NCBI GenBank assembly: GCA_002409995.1
Contig: DHOR01000024.1
Coordinates: forward strand, 52,719 to 103,600
Source of the DNA: Hungatella sp. UBA5385
Lineage (GTDB): Bacteria > Bacillota > Clostridia > Lachnospirales > Lachnospiraceae
Length of the DNA stretch: 50,882 nt
Direction of reading: 5' to 3'
The notes beneath the pieces were generated by a model. The model saw only the letters and a program-made list of their open reading frames with translations. It was not told the origin of the DNA and did no database searches. A program made the translations under genes and the position numbers. Positions 7,550-17,273 of this stretch are shown in pieces (the first letter of the stretch is position 1; every line of letters begins with the position of its first letter).

Positions 7550-9043
7550 TTAGATTCCATATCGTTCCAATATTTCTTCAGGGCATTGATTCTCAATCAT
7601 ACATTTGCGCATAAGCCCAATCATCCTGTTTTCAACCTCCTCATCTCTTACAGGGTTCTCCTGAAACGGGTCCTTCTTTAAATCAAACAGCATGGTTTGA
7701 TAACTGCTCTGCCCCACTTTTCTCTCATAAGGAATCTTCATCACAGGCAGCCCTTTTGTGAAGGGAAATCCTTTTTCCAAAGTCATTTTCTTTAACTCCT
7801 CATTGTGAATAAAAGCTCTGCGTCCTCCGTGTCTGGTGGGCATCAGTGTATACTGAAATATCTCCGTTTCTTCATTGACCGGACTTCTCATATAAACATA
7901 GCGGCCGTCAGTACAATTTACCTGCCCTCCATAGATTCCGAACAAGGCAGCATCTCTTACAGGAACATCTTCTTCAATCACAGGCTGCAGAGGTTTTCCC
8001 TCCATATCCACAGGAAGCTTAATTCCAAACTGATATAAAATGGTTGCCGGCAGGTCAATGGTCTGAACAAGACTTGTTACACGCCTGCCCTTAATTCCTG
8101 CAGCAGGATCCCAGATAAACAATGGAATTCTGGCAACCTCATTGTAAAAAGGGCAGTGGCATTTTGCCCACTGACCATGCTCTGATAAGAGAAAGCCGTG
8201 ATCTGTGTTGACGATGACCATGGTATCCTTCCACATATCATATTGATCCAGAAGTTCTAAAATCTCTCCCAGTTTCTCATCACACATGGAGAGAAGCGCC
8301 CCGTATTCCGCCCTTAAATGAACGATGTCCTCCGGTGTATCCCGTTCATCAAGAGGTCTGTAATCAGGCCAGTCATAAACTCCGCCTTTATATTCATGAG
8401 GATACAGCTTTTTAAACCGCTCCTGTGTATAAAAAGGCTCATGGGGATCAAAGGTCTCAATCTGTAAAAACCACTGATCAGCCTGTTGATTTGCGTGTAT
8501 AAATTCTTTACCTGCCTCAAAGGTCCTGCACTGGGGCTGTTTTTCCTCCTGATCCAGATAGGAACGATTGATGAAATCCTGTGGAACCCAGTTATGCTCC
8601 CAGCTTTCAGCATAGCCGTCACACTGATTTCTAAACCCTTCCGGAGATCGGTTCTCCCCAACAATCCCTTTCCAGGCATCTCCCTCCTGGCCCCGAAATC
8701 CTTCCCAGGTCCGATATCTTGTATGGTAGGTGGCGCCACCGTCTTCAAAATAATGATAGTGGTCCGTTGCCAGATGGGAATGAATTCCATGGTGATTTAA
8801 CAGTTCAGGCATGGAATCATCAAAAGGCTCCAGCGGTCCCCAGCTTCTATGCAGAAAATTATATCTTCCTGTATGAAGTTCACGCCTTGCCGGCATACAG
8901 GGAAGACTTCCTGCATAACAATTTTCAAATGTTACGGAATGTGCGGCTAACTTATTGAAATTAGGGGTTTTGGCTATGGTTCCCCCATATGGTTCCAGCA
9001 TATTCCTATTTAAAGAATCAAACATTACCATTAATACTCTCAT
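7550..9043 (-). CDS. Cytoplasmic sulfatase (Cys-type), second of the locus
   Basis: A 497-residue type I sulfatase. The catalytic motif C-x-P-x-R is CMPARRELHTGR near residue 49. Its Cys would be converted to formylglycine by an anaerobic sulfatase-maturating enzyme, which is not in this window. Metal-site motifs include VMFDSLNRN at the start and VNTDHGFLLSEHG near residue 280. No signal peptide is present, so it should act in the cytoplasm. Its ATG overlaps the stop of the response regulator (ATGA). The substrate is unknown; family members cut sulfate esters of aryl, sugar or alkyl compounds. Confidence 0.9.
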   Translation of the reverse strand: MRVLMVMFDSLNRNMLEPYGGTIAKTPNFNKLAAHSVTFENCYAGSLPCMPARRELHTGRYNFLHRSWGPLEPFDDSMPELLNHHGIHSHLATDHYHYFEDGGATYHTRYRTWEGFRGQEGDAWKGIVGENRSPEGFRNQCDGYAESWEHNWVPQDFINRSYLDQEEKQPQCRTFEAGKEFIHANQQADQWFLQIETFDPHEPFYTQERFKKLYPHEYKGGVYDWPDYRPLDERDTPEDIVHLRAEYGALLSMCDEKLGEILELLDQYDMWKDTMVIVNTDHGFLLSEHGQWAKCHCPFYNEVARIPLFIWDPAAGIKGRRVTSLVQTIDLPATILYQFGIKLPVDMEGKPLQPVIEEDVPVRDAALFGIYGGQVNCTDGRYVYMRSPVNEETEIFQYTLMPTRHGGRRAFIHNEELKKMTLEKGFPFTKGLPVMKIPYERKVGQSSYQTMLFDLKKDPFQENPVRDEEVENRMIGLMRKCMIENQCPEEILERYGI

Positions 9044-10563
9044 AATGTTACCTCTCTTCTGTATTCATAAGGATTTACTCCATATCTCTTTTTAAAAGTA
9101 GTGGAAAAATAACTGACATTGGGATACCCTACGGATTCTGCTATTTTATGCACCCGCTCTGTTGTATGGGACAGCAGATACGCAGCTTTTTTTAATCTTA
9201 TTTCTGAAAGAAAGGCGCTGTAAGTACAGCCTACCTCTTCCTTAAAAATTCTGGATAAATATTCGGCATTTAGATTCGCTTCTCTGGCGATGCTTTCCAG
9301 GCTGATGGGCTCATTATAATGTTTTCTTACATAGCTGACTGCAGATGCCACTCCTTTCGAAAGCTTCTTTTCATCAAATTCACTGTAGCCCAGCACATTT
9401 TTGATGAATTCAAGGACTCTGTTTTGCACCTCTTGAAAATCCACGGCTCCTCTGACAATTCGTTTTTCTTCCTGAAGCATATGATGCATAAGCTGGGCAT
9501 CTTCCCCTGCAAATCTCATGTATGCCATTTCCATAGAATCACAGCAAAAGGAAGCAAACTCTCTGATGGGCACTGCAATCTTCCTTTTAGCCTCATCCAT
9601 AACCTCTTCCATGGTCAGATAGAAGGAATGGCCTGACAACTCATAGAGTTCTCTTCTTCTCTTTCTGTAATACTCTTCCCAATATGCCTCTTTCCCGCGG
9701 ATTTTCCCTCCTGTCTCCTCCGCTTTCCAGACCTTTATTCTTCCTTCATAATATCCCCTTCCAAGACCATAGGCTGCCTGAATAATAGCATCCGATATAT
9801 AAGGAAGACGCTCTATAATGGAGCTTAAGCCAGCCATACATTGATTTTTTCGAACAATGGAAGAAGCATATTCGTACAAAACCTGATTTTTCTTGTATTC
9901 TGATAAATCCCTTGCCAGATTCCCTGCAATGATATATAAAAACTGATCATAATCGAATCCGATCACATGATGAACCAAAGGATTCTGAGGAAGAGTAAAG
10001 TCCTTCTTCAGCTCCTTCTTACAGATAGCAACTGCAAATAATCCCTGATCCCTCCACCGGATATTGCACTCCTTCAGCTGCTTAATATCCTCCTCATTAA
10101 GAGGACGGCCATCTCTTAAAATATCGCTTATAATAGAATGCTGCTGCCCTGTACTTTCTGTTTCTATGCTTTCATGTCCCTCCGTTTTGTTCCTTCTCAC
10201 TTTCATCTGAATCTGTGCCAAAACCTCCTGAAACATCTGATGGTTCATCTCTGTTTTCAGCAGATAATCATCTCCGCCCTGTCGGATTGCCTCTCGGGCA
10301 AGATCAAATTCAGCAAATGCAGTCAGCATAATCACAATTGTTTCCGGCGACAGCTCCTTGATTCTCTTTAACAGCTCCAGTCCATCCATCACAGGCATCT
10401 TAATATCAGTAAATACTACATCTGCCCCCTTTTCCTCAAATAAATCAAGAGCCTGTTCTCCATTGTGAGCACAGCCGACCAGTTCACAGTCAGGGTTTGA
10501 CTCAATACCAAACTGCAGCCATTCACAGATCATTCTCTCGTCATCAGCTATAAGTATTCTCAT
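9040..10563 (-). CDS. YesN-like response regulator with AraC DNA-binding domain
   Basis: A 507-residue regulator. The receiver domain (1-120) has the phospho-acceptor Asp in VVFTDIKMPVMDG. A long linker follows. Residues about 400-507 hold two helix-turn-helix motifs of AraC type (SLESIAREANLNAEYLSRIFK and HKIAESVGYPNVSYFSTTFK). It overlaps the kinase by ATGA and the second sulfatase by ATGA. It should receive phosphate from that kinase and activate the sulfur locus; the paired boxes at 7393-7419 are its best candidate site. Confidence 0.92.
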   Translation of the reverse strand: MRILIADDERMICEWLQFGIESNPDCELVGCAHNGEQALDLFEEKGADVVFTDIKMPVMDGLELLKRIKELSPETIVIMLTAFAEFDLAREAIRQGGDDYLLKTEMNHQMFQEVLAQIQMKVRRNKTEGHESIETESTGQQHSIISDILRDGRPLNEEDIKQLKECNIRWRDQGLFAVAICKKELKKDFTLPQNPLVHHVIGFDYDQFLYIIAGNLARDLSEYKKNQVLYEYASSIVRKNQCMAGLSSIIERLPYISDAIIQAAYGLGRGYYEGRIKVWKAEETGGKIRGKEAYWEEYYRKRRRELYELSGHSFYLTMEEVMDEAKRKIAVPIREFASFCCDSMEMAYMRFAGEDAQLMHHMLQEEKRIVRGAVDFQEVQNRVLEFIKNVLGYSEFDEKKLSKGVASAVSYVRKHYNEPISLESIAREANLNAEYLSRIFKEEVGCTYSAFLSEIRLKKAAYLLSHTTERVHKIAESVGYPNVSYFSTTFKKRYGVNPYEYRREVTL

Positions 10564-12392
10564 TGTATTTCCCCATTTCCTTCTCCCAATATACGCTCTG
10601 TCAAAACCGGAAGCTTTAGAGTTACTGTAGTCCCGATTCCCTCTTCACTATCTATTTGAACCCCATAATTATCCCCAAAATTAATCTTAATCCTGTTGTG
10701 AACATTTAATATACCGATGGACTTACTGGGCTGATACTCTTCTGCTTTCAACTGATCATAAAGATCAGCCAGCCTTTGTTTACCGATTCCCACACCATCA
10801 TCGGAAACTGACAGAAACAGGCATCCATTGTTAATGGAGGATTCTACAATTATAAGCCCTGGCTCTTCCTTTGCCTCAATTCCATGGAAAATAGCATTTT
10901 CAACGATAGGCTGAAGAATCAGCGCAGGAACAAAACAGCCTCCCGTATCGTCCTCCATCTCGCACTCAAAGTGAATCTTATCTCCATAGCGAATTTGCTG
11001 CAAGATCAGATACTTTTTAGTACTTTCAAATTCCTCTTCCAAAGGAATTAAATCTGTATCCACAGACAGGGTTTTCTTTAATAAATCCGTAAAAGCAGCC
11101 ATCATAAGAACAGCCTGCTCATTTTTCCCAAGCTCTGTCATGCACTGGATGGAAAATAGGGTATTATATAAAAAATGAGGATTGATCTGAGCTCTTAAAA
11201 AGTCCATCTCTGATTTACGCTTCTTAATCTCCTTCTGTTTCACGCTTTCCAACAGCTTTTTAATCTCCGCCGCCATTTCATTAAAGCTGTCTTTCAGTTG
11301 ATTGACCTCCTCATATCCCCTGATATCACTGATTACATCAAAATCTCCCTGACGCACCTGATCCATCAGGCTGCACAACTTGAGAATGGGGTTGGATATC
11401 CGCCCGGACATATAATAAGCAATTGCAGAACCTGTAAAAATGCAGCAGATTAATACAGCCAGTATGATCATAATGGCATGATACAATGGTTGTAATATCA
11501 CAGAACACGGCATTTCTTCCACAATGGTCCACCCTGTCTGAGGATCATAGTAATTGGACAAAAGATAATCCTGTCCCAGTTTTTCTATGATCTTAAACTG
11601 ATTTTCCCCATAAAGTGTTCTGAAGTTTTCGACCCCAATAAAATTTTTGCCAATAAGAGATTTGTTCCTGCTGGATACTATATTTCCTTTTTTATCAAAA
11701 ATATACAAATTACTTTTCTCTTCTACAGAACTATATATATCCTCTAAATATCTTTCATCCACATTGACAAGAATTGTCCCCAGATTTTTTCCTTCCTCAT
11801 TAACAATCCGCTGGAAGGCACTGAATACATAAATATCTTCTATGCTGGTCAGATCAAACTTCTCCTGAAAGCTGCTTATAAAAACAATATCATTTTCTGC
11901 ATCATAGCTCTGTCTGTACCACAACTGATTTTCCAGTCCTTGAAAATCATAATAACCCTGACTCTTTGAGGAGTACTGAAATCCATTATTACCCAGAATT
12001 ACAACATCGTAAATAAGTCCCACATCATGAAACACCTGATCATAAGTCAGCTTTAAATTATCAAAATACGTTTCTGTCTCTTGATTTGCTTCTGTTTTAT
12101 CATCTATCCCTGCAGAAATGCAGTTCTGAACCACTTCATCATATCTGTAAAGATTAGAAATCGTAATTGTATTACTTTTAATCGTGTTGGAACGTTCTGA
12201 TATCTGTTTTAGTACATCCAGTCTGCTTTGTCCAATCTGATCCATAATAAGCGTTTTCATTCCCAAAAACAGAAAAACCACCACTAGAATGGAAATAAAA
12301 GCAAAAGTGACGCCATATCCCAGATATAACTGAACTCTCAGTCTTCCAAGCACCTTTTTTAATCGAGCTATATACCGTTTAATAAACCTCAC
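10560..12392 (-). CDS. YesM-like sensor histidine kinase
   Basis: A 610-residue membrane kinase. There is a transmembrane segment at about 22-45, a large extracellular sensor of Cache type to about 300, and a second membrane segment (IILAVLICCIFTGSAIAYYM). A HAMP domain follows, then the phospho-acceptor box INPHFLYNTLFSIQ, and a HATPase domain with LQPIVENAIFHGI and SDDGVGIG. The start is GTG, overlapping the sulfatase stop as GTGA. It probably senses an extracellular sulfated compound or sugar and signals to the adjoining regulator. Confidence 0.92.
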   Translation of the reverse strand: MRFIKRYIARLKKVLGRLRVQLYLGYGVTFAFISILVVVFLFLGMKTLIMDQIGQSRLDVLKQISERSNTIKSNTITISNLYRYDEVVQNCISAGIDDKTEANQETETYFDNLKLTYDQVFHDVGLIYDVVILGNNGFQYSSKSQGYYDFQGLENQLWYRQSYDAENDIVFISSFQEKFDLTSIEDIYVFSAFQRIVNEEGKNLGTILVNVDERYLEDIYSSVEEKSNLYIFDKKGNIVSSRNKSLIGKNFIGVENFRTLYGENQFKIIEKLGQDYLLSNYYDPQTGWTIVEEMPCSVILQPLYHAIMIILAVLICCIFTGSAIAYYMSGRISNPILKLCSLMDQVRQGDFDVISDIRGYEEVNQLKDSFNEMAAEIKKLLESVKQKEIKKRKSEMDFLRAQINPHFLYNTLFSIQCMTELGKNEQAVLMMAAFTDLLKKTLSVDTDLIPLEEEFESTKKYLILQQIRYGDKIHFECEMEDDTGGCFVPALILQPIVENAIFHGIEAKEEPGLIIVESSINNGCLFLSVSDDGVGIGKQRLADLYDQLKAEEYQPSKSIGILNVHNRIKINFGDNYGVQIDSEEGIGTTVTLKLPVLTERILGEGNGEIQ

Positions 12393-13822
12393 CTGTGATC
12401 CCTTTTTATTTTTTCTTTAATATAATCATCACAGCTATGGGATACTTCTCCCTTGCTCCAAACTCCTGCCAGATTGATCTGCCCTGAGCCATAGACTGCT
12501 TCCTTTGCACCGTCAATTTCCGGATTCACATACTTTAGAAACCACTGTTCCAGTTCATAATCCAGATTATTACCTAATTTACAAGTATTCTCGTCCGCTG
12601 ACAGGAGAAGATTCTTCCGTTCTCCAGAATCTTCCTTTAAATCATAAAGTTCGTCAGGCCCATAAGGATACCGTTTGATGAACTTATATCTTGTTCCCCG
12701 AATCATTCGGTTTGGCCCATACTCATCAAACACTACAATTAACTGCTTCTGAGTAAATGACTCTCCTTTTAGTGCCGGAAGAAAGCTTTTACCCGGAAGG
12801 TCTTCTCTCTCCGGATGTTCAATTCCTGCATATTCCAGAAGAGTAGGTCTGAAATCATAGGCAGAAACCAAAGAAGAATCCACTTTCCCCTGGGGTAAAG
12901 TTCCAGGCTGGCTGGCTATAAAGGGAACCTTTACAGAGGATTCATACATATTAATGGGAAATGTTCCGTTTCCTTTTCCCCAAAAGCCATGATGACCGCA
13001 GCTGAATCCATTATCACTGGAAAAGATCACCAGAGTATCTTCACGAATTCCTAACTCATTCAATTCATCAAGAATTCGTCCAATATTATAATCCATAGCA
13101 GTTGTTGCAGCATAGTATCCTATCTGATTGGCTCTTAAATCCTTTAAGACTTCTTTTGTCAAATAAATACTGTCCGGATGCTCTTCTTCCATAGGACAGC
13201 TTAAAAATGGGCAGTCCTTATACAGGTCCGTATATTTTTTTGGATGATTATTAACCCATGGGGAATGAGGGGCTGTATAGCCTACATGAAGATAAAAGGG
13301 CTGCTTATGGGCATGCTCTTTTATAAAAGAAATTGCATCATCTGTAATGATATCTGTTACATATTCCGGCTCTTTGGTCAGTTTGCCATCTCTGTAAAGA
13401 GGTGCATTATAATAAGGGCCTCCGCCGGATTTGTGCGCAAACCAATGTGTAAAGCTTTTTTGAGGTGTTGAACTCTTACCCACATGCCACTTACCGGATA
13501 AACCACATACATAACCTTCTTTTGCAAGCAAATCCGTATAAGCTTCCTGTCCTGCCAGATATTCAATATCCTCCTGTTTTTTATTATCATCCTTCAGCCA
13601 GTCTAAAACTCCATGCTGAGAAGGAATTCTACCTGTTAAAAGTGAAGCTCTGGCTGGGGAACAGACTGGAGATGCACAGAAGAAATGATCCATAGTCACA
13701 CCTTCTGCTGCCAGCCTGTCCAGATTGGGAGTGAGAATCTCCTGATTACCTGAACAGCCCATGGCCCATGCACCCTGATCATCGGATAATAAAAATATAA
13801 TATTAGGTCTTTTTTTGCTCAT
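12389..13822 (-). CDS. Cytoplasmic sulfatase (Cys-type), first of the locus
   Basis: A type I sulfatase of about 477 residues. I chose ATG 13822 because AAGGAG precedes it and the promoter at 13879-13907 would start the message near 13872, too late for the longer frame. It opens with RPNIIFLLSDDQGAW (metal-binding Asp pair). The active motif is CSPARASLLTGR, a canonical C-x-P-x-R. FSSDNGFSCGHHG supplies further metal and substrate ligands. No signal peptide is visible. It leads a four-gene set coupled by 4-bp overlaps. Maturation again needs an anSME encoded elsewhere. Confidence 0.92.
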   Translation of the reverse strand: MSKKRPNIIFLLSDDQGAWAMGCSGNQEILTPNLDRLAAEGVTMDHFFCASPVCSPARASLLTGRIPSQHGVLDWLKDDNKKQEDIEYLAGQEAYTDLLAKEGYVCGLSGKWHVGKSSTPQKSFTHWFAHKSGGGPYYNAPLYRDGKLTKEPEYVTDIITDDAISFIKEHAHKQPFYLHVGYTAPHSPWVNNHPKKYTDLYKDCPFLSCPMEEEHPDSIYLTKEVLKDLRANQIGYYAATTAMDYNIGRILDELNELGIREDTLVIFSSDNGFSCGHHGFWGKGNGTFPINMYESSVKVPFIASQPGTLPQGKVDSSLVSAYDFRPTLLEYAGIEHPEREDLPGKSFLPALKGESFTQKQLIVVFDEYGPNRMIRGTRYKFIKRYPYGPDELYDLKEDSGERKNLLLSADENTCKLGNNLDYELEQWFLKYVNPEIDGAKEAVYGSGQINLAGVWSKGEVSHSCDDYIKEKIKRDHR

Positions 13823-13878
13823 TTTGTTCTCCTTACTATTACCTGGTAATAGCTGCGGCAAGTCGAACATTTGACTTT

Positions 13879-13907
13879 AGTATATAGAAAACGGTTGGGA
13901 ATGTAAA
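13879..13907 (-). promoter_or_regulatory. Promoter of the sulfatase/two-component operon
   Basis: Minus-strand TTTACA (13907-13902) and TATACT (13884-13879) are separated by 17 bp, close to the sigma-A consensus. The predicted message would begin near 13872, about 50 bases before the chosen sulfatase start. The rest of the 13823-14174 gap holds only AT-rich sequence and the GH3 terminator. Confidence 0.75.
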
Positions 13908-14093
13908 GAGGTATTTAAAAACAGTTCCATTTTCCAATAAAATAAGATAAGAATCAAATATCCTAATAACTGAAATTTCATAGTTCCTTATTATCCTTTC
14001 CATATTCTGTTATTATTATAATGTATAACGATTATTTCTTCTATCAATACTTTTTATAAGCGGTTGTTTTTATAAGCTGTTCATCAACAAAAC

Positions 14094-14139
14094 GAAGCTG
14101 TTACAATAGCAGACCATAATCTACTAAAGTAACAGCTTC
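14094..14139 (-). terminator. Terminator of the GH3 gene
   Basis: Perfect arms GAAGCTGTTAC (14094-14104) and GTAACAGCTTC (14129-14139) enclose a 24-base loop. On the minus strand the hairpin is followed by GTTTTG. It separates the GH3 gene from the sulfatase operon. Confidence 0.75.
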
Positions 14140-14174
14140 AGGAATTCGTTATCCGCAGCATAATAAATAATTAA

Positions 14175-16472
14175 TTATACCGTACACATTTTTACCATTC
14201 TCTCCAATTCTCCTCTGCTGATTATTCCGCTCATACAAAGACCACGGAGAGGCATATCATAGAGCATGGAAAGCATCATTCTTCCTGCATCGTCATCAGA
14301 TGAAAAATGGCTTTTATAACCATCAATCAGTGGTCCAAAGAATTCCTTCCCCTTTTCAGATTTAAGAACATCTCCTACTCTTGTATTTACTGTTATTGTC
14401 TTGTCTTTTGCTATAAAAGGCAGCTTACCCTTAAACAAGGTTTCAAAATCAATTTCCGAAGCTTCTTTTACTTTTCGAATAACAATACCTTTCACCTGTA
14501 ATTTTCCCTCTAACCTTATATCACGGCTGGAAGCTGCTGCATAAATCTCATATTCCCCATCTTCAATTGCCCAGTCATGAATGGAAACATCATAAAAAGA
14601 GAAACTTCTTGCATCCAGTTTTAATTCCACTTCTTTTGTTTCACCTGGATTTAAGCTAACTTTTTGGAATGCCCGTAATTCCTTAGGTGCACGAACAATG
14701 GCAGAATCTTTTTTCCCTATATAAAGTTGAACGACCTCTTTTCCTTTTATTAATCCAGTGTTTTTCACTGAAAGCCTTACAGCTCCCTCTTTTCTCTCCT
14801 GATCCCATAAAATCTTCATATCACTGTACTCAAAATTAGTATAGGAAAGGCCATGTCCAAAAGGATATGCAACTTCTATTCCTGCCCGGTCATAATGGCG
14901 GTATCCTATGAAAATGCTTTCTCTATATTCCACATCTAAGCTGTCTGTTCCAAAGTTATCATAACAGGGGGTATCTTCTAAGGACAGAGGAAATGTCTCT
15001 GCAAGATGACCGGAAGGATTAACATCTCCAAATAAAACCTCCACACATCCGCTTCCAACAGCTTCTCCTCCCAAATAGGAAAGAAGAATACCCTTTACTC
15101 TGTTTCTCCATGGCATTAGCACTGGAGATCCACAGAACAGAACCACTGTTACATTCTCATTAACCTCTGCTACAGCCTCAATTAATGCATTATGGCTCTC
15201 AGGCATGTTTAAATGATTTCTGTCATAACCTTCACTTTCATAGCTGTCCGGAAGTCCTGCAAAGATAACAACCCTTTCTTTGCTCTGTGCCAAATCCACA
15301 GCTTGCTGAATCAGATCTGGATCAATACTGTCATTTTCCAGACTATATCCTGGTGCATACTCATAGGAAATCTTCTGTTCCTTAAGAGCATCTAAAATGT
15401 TATCAACCCGGTAGGGATTGATTTTTGAACTGCCTGCTCCCTGATAACGAGGTGTCTTAGCAAAGGCTCCAATAATACCATAGGATTGCCCTTTACTCAG
15501 TGGAAGCGCACCCTGATTTTTAAGAAGTACGCTGGAATCTGATGCTATTTTTCTGGCTATTTGATGATGAGCTTCTGCGTCATAAGATTTTGCCTGAACC
15601 TTATGGGCATTTAATGCCATTGTTATTAAACGATCTGCAGCGCTGTCAAGAACCTTAACAGAGAGCCTCTTATTTCTCACAGCTTTTACAATCTGTTTAT
15701 CATTATATTGAGAAGGTCCTGGCATTTCCAGTTCAAGTCCGGCTTTTAAGGCTTTTACTCTGTCATTCATTGCACCCCAATCAGTCATAACAATTCCTTC
15801 AAATCCCCATTCTTTACGGAGAACAGTATTAAGAAGCCATTGATTTTCGCAGCTGTATTCTCCATTGATCCGATTATAAGAGCACATTAATGTCCATGGT
15901 TTTGCCTGTTTAACTGTCTTTTCAAAGGCAGTCAGATATATCTCACGCAAAGCACGTTCATCAATGATGGAATTGCTGACAAGTCTTGCCTTTTCCTGGT
16001 TATTGGCTGCAAAATGTTTTAATGAGGTGCCTATCCCCTTGCTTTGAACTCCACTTACCCATGCAGCTGCCATTTCGCCTGCCTGAAAAGGGTCCTCACT
16101 GAAATACTCAAAATTACGTCCGCACAGGGGAGAACGTTTCATATTAACTCCAGGACCTAAAACAACAGCCACTTGTTCCTGAACACACTCTTCTCCAATG
16201 GCTTCTCCCATCTCATAGAGAATTCCCACATCCCAGCTGCTTGCTGAAGTGACCGCTGTTGGAAAGCAGGTCGCCGGCACACTTACATTTAATCCCAAAT
16301 GATCTGCATCACCAGCCTGCTTGCGCAGACCATGGGGTCCGTCAGTAACCATAATTGAAGGAATTCCCAGACGCCCTATTCCTTTTAACTTCCAGAAATT
16401 TTTACCAGAACAAAGAGAGGCTTTCTCTTCCAGGGTCATATGATCTATGATTTTTTTAATTGCTTCTTCCAT
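14175..16472 (-). CDS. Glycoside hydrolase family 3, beta-glucosidase type
   Basis: A 765-residue GH3 enzyme that removes terminal beta-linked sugars. The N-terminal barrel has MVTDGPHGLR, LKHFAANNQE and the nucleophile Asp in IVMTDWGAM near residue 232. The second alpha/beta domain has GAGSSKINP and LSYLGGEAVGSG. A fibronectin-III-like domain follows (LSVKNTGLIKGKEVVQLYI), then about 100 extra C-terminal residues. No signal peptide, so it is intracellular and acts on imported oligosaccharides or glycosides. The ribosome site AAGGAGG is strong. It has its own promoter and terminator, so it is not part of the sulfatase transcript. Confidence 0.93.
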   Translation of the reverse strand: MEEAIKKIIDHMTLEEKASLCSGKNFWKLKGIGRLGIPSIMVTDGPHGLRKQAGDADHLGLNVSVPATCFPTAVTSASSWDVGILYEMGEAIGEECVQEQVAVVLGPGVNMKRSPLCGRNFEYFSEDPFQAGEMAAAWVSGVQSKGIGTSLKHFAANNQEKARLVSNSIIDERALREIYLTAFEKTVKQAKPWTLMCSYNRINGEYSCENQWLLNTVLRKEWGFEGIVMTDWGAMNDRVKALKAGLELEMPGPSQYNDKQIVKAVRNKRLSVKVLDSAADRLITMALNAHKVQAKSYDAEAHHQIARKIASDSSVLLKNQGALPLSKGQSYGIIGAFAKTPRYQGAGSSKINPYRVDNILDALKEQKISYEYAPGYSLENDSIDPDLIQQAVDLAQSKERVVIFAGLPDSYESEGYDRNHLNMPESHNALIEAVAEVNENVTVVLFCGSPVLMPWRNRVKGILLSYLGGEAVGSGCVEVLFGDVNPSGHLAETFPLSLEDTPCYDNFGTDSLDVEYRESIFIGYRHYDRAGIEVAYPFGHGLSYTNFEYSDMKILWDQERKEGAVRLSVKNTGLIKGKEVVQLYIGKKDSAIVRAPKELRAFQKVSLNPGETKEVELKLDARSFSFYDVSIHDWAIEDGEYEIYAAASSRDIRLEGKLQVKGIVIRKVKEASEIDFETLFKGKLPFIAKDKTITVNTRVGDVLKSEKGKEFFGPLIDGYKSHFSSDDDAGRMMLSMLYDMPLRGLCMSGIISRGELERMVKMCTV

Positions 16473-16522
16473 AGTTACCTCCTTAATTTATTCAATTGTA
16501 ATAGTTTATTTCCTCTATTTTG

Positions 16523-16551
16523 ATATTACCATTTAGTGGATATCATTTCAA
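16523..16551 (-). promoter_or_regulatory. Likely promoter of the GH3 gene
   Basis: On the minus strand TTGAAA (16551-16546) and TAATAT (16528-16523) are 17 bp apart, upstream of the AAGGAGG site of the GH3 gene. It lies just after the purL terminator. Confidence 0.55.
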
Positions 16552-16566
16552 TAGCAAAGAGAAAAA

Positions 16567-16592
16567 GGCCCTAAGTCGATAAACTTAGGGCC
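16567..16592 (-). terminator. Original purL terminator, now separated from purL by an insertion
   Basis: GGCCCTAAG (16567-16575) pairs perfectly with CTTAGGGCC (16584-16592). On the minus strand it is followed by TTTTTCTCTTT. It is a strong intrinsic terminator in the purL direction, but the 673-bp element at 16601-17273 now lies between it and purL. Confidence 0.88.
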
Positions 16593-16600
16593 TTCTCTAT

Positions 16601-17273
16601 TGTCAGCGTCCGTCTCAAAATCGCCCAAACGTCCGACTAAAATGTCCATTTAATTTTTTAATATTTTCACGTTTATTTTCCTGCTTTTCACATAGCTTAA
16701 CCCAATAATTAGGCTCAGAAACAGGGTTTTAGTACCGCACCTAACACGTACTGTGTTCTCTCTATTAAGCCAAGCACAGACTCATTTGATACGTCTATTT
16801 GGGTCTCTGCCTCTGACTCAAACTCAATCACAGAGACAGTACTGAGACAGTGCTGGCAGCAGATCCTGCTGCCGTCTTTGTTCTTATCTATGTCCCTGGC
16901 TTTGTCCTTAAATCCCTCACAAAGTCATATACAGAGCCAATCCTACAGTTTCTGTCTTTGTTTTTATTCTTTTTATATCAGCTGATCACAAACTGCTATC
17001 ATGATTTTTTTCTTTTTCTTTTTTCTTAACCACTTCTTTATTTAATTAAAGACAGAGGCAAGTAGAGGCCGTAGTTGGCAGCAGGGTCAGAAGTCAGCTC
17101 TGGCAGCAGGAGTTGGAGTCAAAGACTGATTTTGAGCCAGATTCTGCCACTTTATCTCTTATAGACAAAGACAAAAAAAGAACCCTAAGATCATAATCTT
17201 AGAGTCCTCTTTCTCTTCTTTTTTTGGGACATTATTCACGGACGTTTGGGCTATTTTGAGTCGGACGCTGACA
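16601..17273. mobile_element. Non-autonomous transposon with 47-bp inverted ends and 5-bp target duplication
   Basis: The left end starts TGTCAGCGTCCG and the right end finishes with its complement. The first 35 bases match at 33 positions and the first 47 at 41. The pentamer TCTAT lies immediately outside both ends (16596-16600 and 17274-17278), a clean target duplication. GTCCG recurs within each end, like repeated transposase sites. TGT...ACA ends with a 5-bp duplication fit the DDE/RVE group (IS21, Tn7, Tn5053, Mu). No transposase is encoded. The interior has only a short open stretch without a start (minus, 16715 to about 16920) and GGCAGCAG/CTGCTGCC inverted repeats. Confidence 0.85.
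17180..17207 (-). terminator. Terminator inside the transposon, facing purL
   Basis: GAACCCTAAGAT (17180-17191) pairs with ATCTTAGAGTCC (17196-17207) through 12 positions, two of them G-U. On the minus strand seven Ts follow. The mobile element therefore supplies a replacement terminator about 75 bases after the purL stop. Confidence 0.75.

Noticed and set aside
16715..16894. Short cysteine-containing frame inside the transposon as a gene
   Set aside because: It has no start codon or ribosome site and seems to need a frameshift. It is described with the element instead.
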